NCBI GenBank assembly: GCA_963575745.1
Contig: CAUYUJ010018298.1
Location: 113,740-177,739, forward strand
DNA length: 64,000 bases
Source: Prorocentrum cordatum
Taxonomy: Eukaryota; Sar; Dinophyceae; Prorocentrales; Prorocentraceae
Reading direction: 5' to 3'
The position numbers were made by a program, and so were the translations under genes. The notes below the pieces were generated by a model, which worked only from the letters and a program-made list of their open reading frames with translations, made no database searches and had not been told where the DNA came from. Positions 52,043 to 61,616 of this stretch are shown piece by piece; the first letter of the stretch is position 1; each line of letters starts with the position of its first letter.

Positions 52043-52350
52043 TGCAGCAACCGCGTTCCGAAAGCGTCGCTCTCTCCGACCGGCCACTTTCAAGGAGCCT
52101 GCGCAACGTGCGGGGCTCTGCACTTCTTCGCCGAACGCGCGCGTTGCCCAGCAGCACGCAGAAAAGGACTTCGGCGCGTGCTGCAGGTACGGAGCCCTGG
52201 CTGGCATCCCCCTACTGCCTCCCGCTCTGGCCGAAATGGCTCAGCTCCTTCGTCCGGGCCTTTCCCACGACCAGTTCATGCAGCACATTCGGTCGTACAA
52301 CTGCGCCCTTGGATTCGCATCCTTCAACAGCGAGAGCACTGTCGCCGCAC
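52043..52350 (+). pseudogene. Helitron-like N-terminal domain fragment, copy 2, with a one-base frameshift
   Basis: CATCGALHFFAER is in the upstream frame. Four A at 52162-52165, where copy 1 has three (42127-42129), shift the frame, and KDFGACCRYGALAGIPLLPP and IRSYNCALGFASFNSES continue one frame over. Otherwise as copy 1. Confidence 0.7.
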
Positions 52351-53050
52351 GGAAGACCCGCACGGAAGACCCCCTGTCGGGCACCCGGGCGCCGGGGCAC
52401 CCGGGCACCCAGGCTCTGCAGGCACCCCGGCACCGGGGCATCCGGGCATCCCCCGGGCACCCGGGAAGGAGGAGGGAGGATGAGGAGGAGGAGAAGGAGG
52501 AGGAGTGAACGTCGGGCAGGCGTCCAACGCAATCCGAGCCGAGGGTAGAGCCAGAAGGAGTAGGAGGTGGAGGGGACCGGGAGGACCGTTTCGGCCGTTC
52601 GAAAAAGCACCTCATCCATGTCCTCCTCCTCCTCCTCCTCCTCCTCCTGCTCGTTCTCTTCCCCCTCCCTTCCATAATCAGACTATTCCTCCGCCGGCTC
52701 GGCTCGGCCCGGCCCGGCCCGGCTCGGCCAGCGGAGGAGGAGGAGGGAGGAGGAGTGGGAGGATGAAGACAGGACAGGGGGGGAGTAGGACGACGAGGAG
52801 GAGGAGGAGGAGGAGGAGGAGGAGGAGGAGGAGGAGGAGGAGGGGGAGAAAGAGCGAGGAGGCGGGGAGGGACATGGGCAAGGGGAGGCGGATGAGGACT
52901 AATTTCGTGGAGGAGCAGGCGTTCGCAACCGGCGCAGCATCCAGGCAGAAGAGGAGGAGGAGGAGGAGGAGGAGCAGGAGGAGGAAGAGCAGGAGGAGGA
53001 GGAGGAGGAGGAGGAGGAGGAGGAGAAGAGGAGGAAGCGCAGGAGGAGGC
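52351..53050. repeat. CACCCGGG repeats, CTC, CGGCTCGGCC repeats and (GGA)n
   Basis: CACCCGGG units at 52380-52470, CTC at about 52621-52650, CGGCCCGGCTCGG units at 52700-52730 and GGA-rich DNA at 52732-53045. No gene. Confidence 0.85.
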
Positions 53051-53480
53051 CCGGTTCGCCTGAGACATCCTCAAAACTCTGGGTTCCGAGACGTCCTGAC
53101 CTGAGTTGGTCAGACCACTTTCGCCTGAGACTTCCTCGAAACTCTGACCTCGGAGGTGCCCTGCCCCACGGTGGTCCGGGCATTTTCGCTTGAGACACGC
53201 TCGCATTTCTGGGTTCCGAGACGCCCTGAGGTGAGGTGTTCACTCCGATCTCGCCTGAGACATCCTGCGATCTCTGACCTCGGAGGTGCCCTGCCCCATG
53301 GTGGTCCGGGCACGTTCGCCTGAGACATCCTCGCAACTCTGGGTTCCGAGATGCACTGAGCTCTGACCTCGGAGATACATTGCCCCAAGGTGGTCTGGCC
53401 ACTTCCGCCTGAGACCCTCGCCACTCTGAGTTGCGAGATGCCCTGAGCAGGTGGTCTGGCCACTACCGCCTGAGGCATCC
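53051..53480. repeat. 65-bp minisatellite with alternating unit types
   Basis: CGCCTGAGACATCCTCG or variants at 53057, 53122, 53187, 53252 and 53317 (65 apart), then 53406 and 53467. Units alternate between GGGTTCCGAGACG and ACCTCGGAGGTGCCCTG, so the real period is a 130-bp dimer. Confidence 0.92.
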
Positions 53481-54019
53481 TCACAACTCTGACCTCTTGG
53501 GGCCTCCGGGGGGGCCTCTTGGGCACTCTTGGCCAGGGCCCAGAAACAAAACCAGGCCAGGGCCCAGAGACAAAATCCGAAACGCCCCAGAAACAAAACT
53601 TGAAACACAACTTGAAACACAACCCTTGAAACAATTGTCCGGCTGTGGAGCCGCCTGTCGGGACACACCGCCCTATGCATGTGTGATGTTAACCCATGCG
53701 CGCCCCGTATGATTCACACATAGGTATCATATTCAGCTAGGGGGGCATGGTCGTATATCTGTATATCTGAGACCACAGCACACGTATATCTATGAACATC
53801 TGTGACCTTATATCATACGTACATGTATCTACATGCATGGTACAGCATCTTACGTGCGTGCATGTACATGCAGTGTGTCAATGCTTACGTATGTGTATGC
53901 GTATGCATGGTATCACATCTACGTATGTGTATGCATATGCATGGTGTAACATCTCACGTATGTGTGTGTGTGTATACGCATGGTAAAACATCATACGTAT
54001 TTATTCATATGACGGCGCA
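53481..54019. repeat. Small repeats and TATG-type microsatellite; no gene
   Basis: CCAGGGCCCAGAAACAAAAC and CTTGAAACACAA are repeated at 53530-53635. GTATGTGTATGCATATGCATGG-like DNA begins its units at about 53730-54000. Confidence 0.75.
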
Positions 54020-54770
54020 CCAGGTCCGTGCGCCCGGGGCCGGCGCCGCTACCACAAATGTGGGCTCCGGGGCCCTCGGGGAGCCCCGGGGCCTCACAGA
54101 AGACCGCCAGAAGGCACCAAGGAGGCCCGAAAGGCTCCAGAACAGACCCGGGACGCCCGAAGGTCGCTCCCAGACGCCCAACATGGCCTGCAAGGCGGCT
54201 TCAGAAGCCCCCAAGACACCCCAAGCGACCCCCAATAGGGCCCCAAAGAGAGCCCCAAGGGGCCAAAATAACCCCATTCCCTTCGTAAAACGTATATGTT
54301 TAACATATTGCTTGTTTTCGCTGTCGGTCCGGCCGAGGACGCGCCCCAGAGGGCCCCAATACAGCCCCAGAGAGCTCCAGGACGGCCCACGAAGGGCCCA
54401 AGACGACCGCAAATGTGGGCCCCGGGGCCCTCGGGGAGCCCCGGGGCCTCACAGAAGGCCGCCAGAAGGCGCCAAGGAGGCCCCAAGAGGCTCCAGAACA
54501 GACCCGGGACGCCCGAAGGTCGCTCCCAGACGCCCAACATGGCCTTCAAGGTGGCTTCAGAAGCCCCCAAGACACCCCAAGCGACCCCCAATAGGGCCCC
54601 AAAGAGAGCCCCAAGGGGCCAAAATAGCCCCATTCTCTTTGTAAAACGTATATTTTCAACATATTGCTTGTTTTCGCTGTCGGTCCGTGCTTGACGACCT
54701 CAGAAGCTCCCGAGACCGCCCCAATACGGCCCAGGACGCGCTCCAGAGGGCCCCAATACAGCAGGGGGGG
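54020..54770 (+). repeat. CCAAG-type block as a 356-bp tandem duplication
   Basis: About 285 bases starting CAAATGTGGGCTCCGGGGCC at 54054 recur from about 54410. Both copies end with a T-rich spacer (AACATATTGCTTGTTTTCGC, then TGTCGGTCC). G runs lie at 54762 and 54785. Confidence 0.88.
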
Positions 54771-55089
54771 GGGGATTTTCGGAGGGGGGGGGGGAGACCC
54801 CTGGGTTCCGGAGGAAAAGGTTGGCAATTTTCCACAGTAAAGCGGCGGTGGATCACGCTCTCTCGTATATGCACATGTATATGTATATGCGTATGTACAT
54901 GTATATGTAAATGTATATGTATTGCATATGCATATTCATATGTATGTTTGTATATATATATATATGAATATGTATATGTACATGTATATGTACATGTATA
55001 TGTACAAGTATATGTGTATGCACATGTTGATGTACATGTATTTGTATAGGTATATGTATATATACATGTACATGTACATGTAATGCACG

Positions 55090-55123
<34 letters not shown>

Positions 55124-55530
55124 AATGTTGTGTATAGGTGCATCTGTACATAGGCATATGCATTTGTATAGGTATGATTTTATTTTCAAATATAGATGCA
55201 TGCATATGCGTATGCATAATTATATGTATATGTGTATGTATATGTATAGGTTTAGGTATGCGTATGTGCATATGCTTATGTTTATGTAGATGTGTATGTA
55301 TGCGTATATGTATACGTAGATGTATCTGCATTTGTATATGTATTTACACATGGGCATGTATATGTATTTGTATACGTATACGTATATGTATATGTAGATG
55401 TAGATGTAAATGAATATGTACATCTATATTTACATGTATGTCATATGTAGATGTAGATGTAGATGTAGATGCATATGGAAATGTATATGTATATGCAGAC
55501 GTATATGTATATGTCGATGTGTATATATAT

Positions 55531-55564
<34 letters not shown>
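54771..55564. repeat. TATG/TATA array and (GA)n
   Basis: ATGTATATGTATATGCGTATG-like repeats fill 54865-55530, with TA runs (about 54950, 55095) and GA repeats at 55532-55566. ORFs reading Tyr/Met/Cys/Ile here are repeat effects. Confidence 0.95.
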
Positions 55565-55569
<5 letters not shown>

Positions 55570-56165
55570 TAGATATCCCCGTGCACGAGGCCCGGGCGAC
55601 CGGGGCCGCGACCACGACAGGGCATGGGAGGACCAGGGTTCCCCAGTCCGCTCCCAGAGCACCCCGGAGCGGCCCTGGAGCTCCCAGACTGTCCCAGAGA
55701 GCTCCCAGAAGCCCTCGGGGACTTCGACAAGCCCTTCCAAGACAGCCCAGATAGCCTTAACGTGGTCCAGGATGGGTTCGAGACCGCAAATACACAGCCC
55801 AAGAGGCCTCCAAGAGGCCTCAAGAGAGCTCCGAGAAGCATCCCGAGAGCCCGAAGAGGCTCAAATCCTTGATTTCCGTTGGTTTTTGACATGTTTTTCG
55901 GTGTCTCGCGTTTTCGACCTCCCGGCGCTCTACGACAGCCGACGACACCCCCAAACCGCCGAAAAGACCTCCAACAGAGCACCAAGATTGCCCAAGGGAG
56001 CCCGAAAATTGCCTGGGACGAGCCTCAGACGGCCCAAGAGAGCCCCAGGACAGGCCCATGCTGGGCCCCACAGCGGGAGCGGGAGGCCCCAAGGCGGCCC
56101 TGACGGCCCGAACGTGGCCCCAGATGGGCCCAACACGGCCAATACACAGCCCAAGAGCCCTCCGA
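55565..56165 (+). repeat. CCAAG-type block
   Basis: Begins TAGATATCCCCGTGCACGAGG, similar to the GATATCCCGGGGGACGAGG start of the 38-kb unit. It has the T-rich spacer with CCCGGCGCTCTACGACAGCC near 55920. Confidence 0.8.
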
Positions 56166-56317
56166 AATGTATGTATGTATGTGCATGTATGTGCATGTAT
56201 GTATGTATGTGCATGTATGTATGTATGCATGTATGTATGTATGTATGTATGAATGTATGTATGTATGTATGTATGTATGTATGTATGTACGTATGTATGT
56301 GTGTGTATGTATGTATG

Positions 56318-56351
<34 letters not shown>

Positions 56352-56471
56352 TGTATGTATGTATGTATGTATGTATGTATGTATGTATGTATGCATGTAT
56401 ATATCAACATATATATATGTATATATACATGTTTACATACATATACACATACACATACATACAGTTATGTA

Positions 56472-56507
<36 letters not shown>

Positions 56508-56605
56508 CTGCGTTGGTTTATGTATGCATTCTATATATATATATATATATATATGTAAGTATGTATATACATACAGATATATACACACATATATACGTAT
56601 AATGG
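56166..56605. repeat. (TATG)n and (TA)n arrays
   Basis: Long TATG runs at 56168-56400, TA runs at about 56475-56500 and 56530-56555. Confidence 0.97.
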
Positions 56606-57257
56606 GTAGGGGGTCCCGGGCCCTCCGAAGTGCACTGTTTTTTCGTCTGACCGTTTCGGGCCCAGCGGGGGGCGCCAAAAAACGTCAAAAGGTGCCGAGA
56701 GACGTCCAAGAGGGCGCCTTGATGGCCCACGACCTGTCCGAGAGAGCCCAAGACCGCACAAGAGCGTTCCAAAATTGGTCCAACATGGCTTTGAAGACAG
56801 CCCAAGAGAGCTTCAAGATGGCCAAGATGCCCTCACAAGTGCTCCCACGAGGCACTCAGGAGGCGAAGCAAGTAGGTTTCCTCAATGGTTCTTGAAGGTT
56901 GTTCGTGTTCTCGCTGTTTCGTGCTTCCAACGGTTCAAGACAGCCCATGAGGCCCCAGAAACCAGCTCAAGACGGCCCAAGAGGCACCCAAAGAGGGCGC
57001 CACGACGGCGCAATAGAGAGAGCCCCCAAGATGGCCCAAAAAGTGCCCCAAGGCGGCCCTAGAGGCGCCCAAGATCGCCTCAAGAGGGCCCCAAGAGGGG
57101 CTCAAGAGGGGGAACACGAACCGACAATTCGAGCCTTCCGCCCCAGTAGGCCTCCAGGAGGCCCCAAGAGGCCCCAAGAGAGCCCAAGAGGCCCCCTAGA
57201 GGCCTCCTAGAGGCTCCACGAGGCCCCACAGGAGCCCCCAAAGACGCCCCACGAGCA
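56606..57257 (+). repeat. CCAAG-type block
   Basis: CCCAAGAG units surround a T-rich spacer at 56875-56945 (GTTCTCGCTGTTTCGTGC). GAACACGAACCGACAATTCG at 57111 is shared with 46671. Confidence 0.85.
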
Positions 57258-57279
57258 TCCGTAGCCATTTTGGCTCAAG
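57258..57279 (+). ncRNA. Perfect 22-nt dinoflagellate spliced-leader sequence
   Basis: All 22 positions match the known leader (DCCGTAGCC..., D = T here), including the core GCCATTTTGGCTCAAG at 57264-57279. The next bases are GTGGATCTGACTGCAG: a GT follows as in SL RNA genes, but the rest does not resemble known SL RNA introns and I see no Sm site. It may be a diverged SL RNA gene or the 5' end of an SL-bearing cDNA insertion. Confidence 0.7.
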
Positions 57280-57835
57280 GTGGATCTGACTGCAGCGCGC
57301 AAGCGCTCATCATAGTTGCCCATCACCATGCGGACCCCGCGACCAGACCCCTGGGGCCCGAGGCTGCCCACTTTTCCCAAACTCCCCCCTCCCCCCGCGG
57401 TGCCCACTGTGTCCCTCGGGGTCCTTCGGGGGGCTTTCGGAGGGCCCGAAGGCGCTCCCCAGACGGTCCAGGAGGCTTCCGAGACGGTCCAAGAGTTCGT
57501 CAAGACGCCCATGATGGCTTCAAGACGGCCCGAGAGGCCCCCCAAGCGCTTGAAGAGGGCTTCAAGAGGACACTTATGAGGGCCGCAAGGAACACACATC
57601 GCCCTAATTCCTTGGGAAGCGTCTATTTTGGGCATATGCGCTTTGTATTAATAGCGTCCACGACGGCCTCAGAGAACCCCAAGAGCGCCGCAAGACATCC
57701 CAACAAGGCCTCCAAGACGGTCCAAGAAGCTCCCAGGATCGCCCCAAAACGTCCCACAGAGCCCTCCAAGACGACCTCCGTAGGCGCCTGTAGATCCCAG
57801 AGCGCTCTGAGACAGTCCAAGAGGCCCACAAGACA
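57280..57835 (+). repeat. Diverged CCAAG-type block after the SL; no firm gene
   Basis: Short unique DNA to about 57420 (with an ATG at 57316), then CCAAGA/GACGGCC units to 57835 broken by one T-rich spacer near 57600-57660. Confidence 0.6.
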
Positions 57836-58300
57836 CCTCACTCTGCACCCCTCCCCGCTCCTCCCAGATTCCTCCCCATCCCTCCCCGCTCCAGGCAAGT
57901 GTGCGCGAGGCGGTTGTATCTCTGGCCGCGAGATCCTGCCAGTGTATACCTACATGTTCGACCACCCTTCCGGTGATAAAGAGGTTGTGCGTGTGGTGGT
58001 GGGGGTGAGGAAGGGGAACCAACTGGAGCTACAACATAGCATTGCATCGCACAGCAGAGCATAGCATAGCATCGCATAGCATCGCACAACACAGCATAGA
58101 CGAGCATCGCGTAGCATAGCATAGCATAGCATAGCATCGCATAGCATGTCATAGCATCGCATCGCATCGCGTCGCATATACTAGCAGATCATCGCATGGC
58201 ACAGTATGGCGTAGCATAGCATAGCATAGCATCGCATCGCACAGCATAGTATCGCATCGCATCACACCGCATAGCTTAGCCTCGCATTGATAACATAGCG
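57836..58300. repeat. GCATA/GCATC pentanucleotide array
   Basis: AGCAT(A/C)GCAT units fill about 58035-58290. The part before 58035 is unassigned. Confidence 0.9.
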
Positions 58301-59270
58301 TACTATGCGGGCCGAACCGTACAATGGCCGAAAGTCCGTCCAAACGGCGCTCTCGCCTCGGCGCGGGCAGCACACCGCCAGCGTCACCTGCACGCCGTGG
58401 CCAGCTTAAGTTTAAGAGCGAATCGTGAGGATGTCTCAGCAGAAACCGGCTTTCTTGGTTCAGATGGGCGGGCTGGACGACATGGGCGAATCAAACGCAC
58501 GTTCGGGCCTGCGGCGGCCGCCCGGGACGGTCAGGGCACCCACAAGGCGCGCGCTCGCCGTCGACGGCGGGGCGCGGCTGCGGGAGAGCAGCCCGAGGCG
58601 AGGAGGCCCTCCCCCCACGAGCGATGCCCTGGCAGATTGGGCCAGTTTGATTGCCGCCAGTTTCCGTCGAACGCGTGCGGATCAAGGGTGCGACGGTGAT
58701 AACGGATCATTGTGCAGGCAGTTGCACGTCTCGTGGAATATGTTGCGGCGTTTATTTCCGTGTTTTGCGTCGTGAATTCTTGTTATCCGTGTCGCGCCTC
58801 CGTCTACTCACTCCCTCCTCCTCCTCCTCCTCCTCCTTTCCATATCACGATCAGAATTATCGCGATGTGACAGGCCTCGCACTTGGGCAACACAAGGGGG
58901 TGCCGCCAGGGGATAATTAGGACACTTACCGGTTCGTGCCCAGATTGTGGGGATGTCTCCAGCGGTTCGCTTGTTTCACGGATGTAGGCGCGTCTTTTTC
59001 AGGGCCGCGTGGTGTTCGCGATGTCGCAACAAACGTTGCTGGGCGCCACAATGGGGAGCGACCACGGGGTGGGACATTTGCCCACTTGCGGTCAGCATTC
59101 GGGGATATCTCACGCGAGACGTTGGCTTTTTGAGGTGGGTGTACTTTTTTTCAGGGCCGCCACGAAGGAAGCGAATACTCGGATCAGTCCCGGCAGTCGC
59201 CGCGGTACTGGGAAGACCGTCGGATCGATCATTTCGTTGTCGATTTTTTTTGGCGCGTACCGTTCAAACC
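58301..59270. other. No recognised gene; possible splice acceptors
   Basis: Open frames at 58397-58775 are of unknown type; CTC repeats lie at 58805-58838. TTTTTCAGGGCCG occurs at about 58992 and again at about 59147, and ACCTTCAGGG at 59268; all look like intron 3' ends, but the exons between them match no family. Confidence 0.35.
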
Positions 59271-59650
59271 TTCAGGGTGGCCCAGTGTTGGCAAATTTTG
59301 CGCGGTGGTTGCACGACGAAGGTGGGCGCACCATAGAACCCTTCACGACAGCCCATCGTTGTAAAGATTTTCGTCGCGGGGCCTTGGACGCTCTGGGTCG
59401 TCTAGGCCTTGGATAGGCGTAGAGTGCGTGAGGGGTGTGCCGAAATCGGGCCCATTGAGCCGTCTTGAGAGGTACGTAGCTGTTTCTTATGTCTTGTTTC
59501 GCCGATCGGCGCGGGCCCCCGCTCCCTCCTCCCCAAAGACCAGATCTTGGCTGCTTAAAGCGGTTGCTTCAACCGGGTTGATTAAGCACTGGGGCCCGCC
59601 CCCCCTCCTCCCCCCGGTGGACACACGAGCTGCTGCTGTACGTGTGTGAG
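59271..59650 (+). pseudogene. Possible tyrosine-recombinase-type remnant
   Basis: GGPVLANFARWLHDEGG, then FTTAHRCKDFRRGALDALGR in one frame, and after a shift GVPKSGPLSRLERYVAVSY. Recombinase-like proteins common in dinoflagellate genomes show a helix before R.GG and a RGRW.S..S..RYE ending. Here the central RHxxR part is missing and only the final R-Y is plausible, so the call is weak. Confidence 0.25.
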
Positions 59651-60160
59651 TTGTTTTCTCGAGGCGCCCCCCTAGGAACGAAACAAAGGGTATGTAGGCA
59701 GCTGAAGTGGGGTCATGCGGAATCCTATTTCGACCTGCGGCCGTCTGTATGTTTCATGGTTGCACGCCGAGTGGAACACGTCCACCGCGTCGACAACGAA
59801 CATACTTTTTCGCGTTGCATGCCGAGTGGAATTCGTCCACCGCGCCCGCAACAGCTCCTCTGCCGCGTGGAATGTGATTTCATTGGTCCGCCAAAAAGGG
59901 TGTGGAAAGGAAAGGGATTGAGAGGGTTTGCTGAGAGGAGAATGCAGGATTAAGGTCGACTGGGGCGCATGGCGTGCATCCGTGGGGGCATAGAGGGATG
60001 ATACGGTTTGCTGATTGATCATGATTGATAGAAGTCTTTCTGCTCTCCGATGCTGCGAACCCTAGACCGTCGCCGCATCTTGCTAGAACCAAAGCGCGCG
60101 CGCAGCGCGCGCGTGGTTCTAGTATATATATAGATATATATAGATATATCTAATATTTTC
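59651..60160. repeat. Short direct repeat and AT run; no gene
   Basis: GCCGAGTGGAA(C/T)(A/T)CGTCCACCGCG occurs at about 59767 and 59821. A TATATATAGATA run lies at 60121-60152, preceded by the palindrome GCGCGCGCAGCGCGCGC at about 60095. Confidence 0.6.
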
Positions 60161-60777
60161 GGGGAACGCTTCTCAGACAGCTTCTCAGCAGGGGCGGGGG
60201 ACTTCCGGGCCTTCGGACGAGGCCCGCCCCTCTCCCCGCCTCCCCCCCTCCGGGGGCTCGCCGCCGGGGTGTGTAGCTCAGGAGCAGCGTCGGGGCGGCG
60301 CCGACCCCCCCCCAAAGCGCCCCTGCATCGCCGAGAGGGCCCGCCGGCCCACCCCGCCCGGGAGCGTGCGGGCTCGCTATCGGGGCCCTTAATGTCAGAT
60401 CTGTCGGCGACGTGTCCCCGACTCCATGTCGACGTTTCCCCCCCCCTGCGGTAGAGGGAAACAATTCCTGAACACTCCCCCTCCCCCCCAAACTCAATGT
60501 TGGCACGCGCGGGGGAGACTGCGGTCGAAGTGCATCTCATCAGACCCACCGCCAACTTCGAACATCGGGGGGAGGGGGAGGCGTTGACGGATGAATGTGG
60601 CATGTGTTCGCTAATTTGTTCCGAGGCCTGTATGAGCGGGTCCCTCCCTCACGCTGCCCCTCAGCATCCGGGGCCTCGTCGAGGCTCGGGTTCCAGGCAG
60701 GTCGAGCGAGGCATCTCGGGACCTGCTTTCAGCTGGTCCAGGCGCACGGTCTCGTTTTTGCGTGCCTTGCCTCACAG
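60161..60777. other. 3' end of intron 3; no gene
   Basis: C- and G-rich DNA. 60165-60245 weakly resembles the foldback family at 16985. The last part is pyrimidine-rich (CTCGTTTTTGCGTGCCTTGC) before CACAG. Confidence 0.45.
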
Positions 60778-61324
60778 GGGTGCTCACCAGCTTTACCACT
60801 GCATTTTATTGGTACCGCGTGGTGGCTGGGTTCGAGTCCATGAACTTGATAAACTTTATTTCTCTTTTCTTGATAGTTGGCATCGCTGCTGACGACATCT
60901 TGGTGATGTCGCAAATGTACGACCTCGGACACGTGCGTATCTCGGAGAAGAGGCGAACGCCCCAGAACACCATGAAATGGGCGTACTACCGCGCCGGCTC
61001 GGCCATGCTGGTCACCACAATCACGACCTGCGGCTCCTTCTTCGCCCTCTGCACATCGAGCATCAAAGTGCTCCGGGCTTTTGGCTTCTTCATGGGCGCC
61101 ACGGTGGCATGGAACTACATCAACGTCATGATCATCTTCCCCCCGGTCGTCCTGATGGTCGACATCTGGTGGAAGTGGCTGTGCCCCTGCTGTTACCGCA
61201 AGAAGCAGGACGGCGGCGATGCGCTTGCAGATGTGGAGGCGGACCCGTCCGGCGCGACCGCCCGCGACAGTCCGTCCGCCCGCTCGGAGAACGCCTTCGA
61301 CGCCGTCTCGCCGCGGATCCCCAG
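60778..61324 (+). CDS. Exon D of the Dispatched-like RND gene (SSD/RND core)
   Basis: In the joined frame it reads VLTSFTTAFYWYRVVAG, then LINFISLFLIVGIAADDILV with the G-x3-DD motif of the RND proton relay. YYRAGSAMLVTTITTCGSFF, LRAFGFFMGATVAWNYINVM and FPPVVLMVDIWWK follow, giving at least three more membrane helices, then a basic Cys-rich cytosolic stretch (WLCPCCYRKKQ) and a Ser/Asp-rich tail. This is the order of Dispatched/Patched/NPC1-type sterol-sensing transporters. The 3' end is uncertain: CCCAG|GT at 61325 is preferred and AAG|GT at 61344 possible; the frame stays open to a TAG at 61473. Likely a membrane transporter or lipid-handling protein; substrate unknown. Confidence 0.85.
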
Positions 61325-61473
61325 GTCTCCAGGCCTCCCGAAGGTGGTCCGAGACCGCGTCGCGTCGCCGAGATGCATCTGCAATGCGGCTCGATGTGGA
61401 GCCCGATCTTCCCGAAGCCGACGTCGCAGGTGCATCGTCGATGCATCGGCGATGCGGCGCGATCTTCCGACCT
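61325..61473. other. Sequence after exon D with GATGCATC-like small repeats
   Basis: GATGCATCTGCAATGCGGC and CGATGCATCGGCGATGCGGC variants occur at 61372-61465. It is open in the exon D frame but low in complexity, so it is more likely intron. Confidence 0.45.
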
Positions 61474-61616
61474 AGGGCTCGACCTGAACGGTGTTTTGGC
61501 GATTTCGTGGACCGTTCTCGTTTCGACTTCGTCCTGCAGCAGAGGCACATGGAAGACAAGACGACTACAAACGAACACGAAACGAAAACGAAAAACACTG
61601 TTCAGGTCGATCCCTG
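61474..61616. repeat. Foldback inverted repeat (about 140 bp)
   Basis: TCGACCTGAACGGTGTTTT at 61478 is repeated inverted as AAAACACTGTTCAGGTCGA at about 61590-61610, and the match extends inward through ACGAAA-rich DNA. Confidence 0.75.

Larger units (their letters stand above)
48212..52620 (+). repeat. Segmental duplication copy 2 (about 4.4 kb)
   Basis: Matches 38178-42575 with scattered single-base differences. Beyond the CATCCATGTC at about 52612-52621 it runs into CTC repeats, where copy 1 has the gap. Confidence 0.97.
18951..60777 (+). other. Intron 3 of the RND gene, 41,827 bp (GT..AG)
   Basis: The donor ATAG|GTCACG at 18951 and the acceptor CCTCACAG|GGG at 60777 (after a T-rich tract) join exons C and D exactly in frame within one membrane helix. 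The interval contains RE-3, RE-4, the 4.4-kb duplication, tandem arrays and one assembly gap, so its length is provisional. No other exon of the family was found inside it. Confidence 0.6.

Noticed and set aside
54656-56602. Tyr/Ile/Met/Cys-rich ORFs
   Set aside because: Readings of TATG and TA arrays.
60825-60845. GGGTTCGAGTCC, a tRNA T-loop-like motif
   Set aside because: Codes for GFES in exon D; no acceptor stem or other arms. No tRNA or rRNA gene was found in the window.
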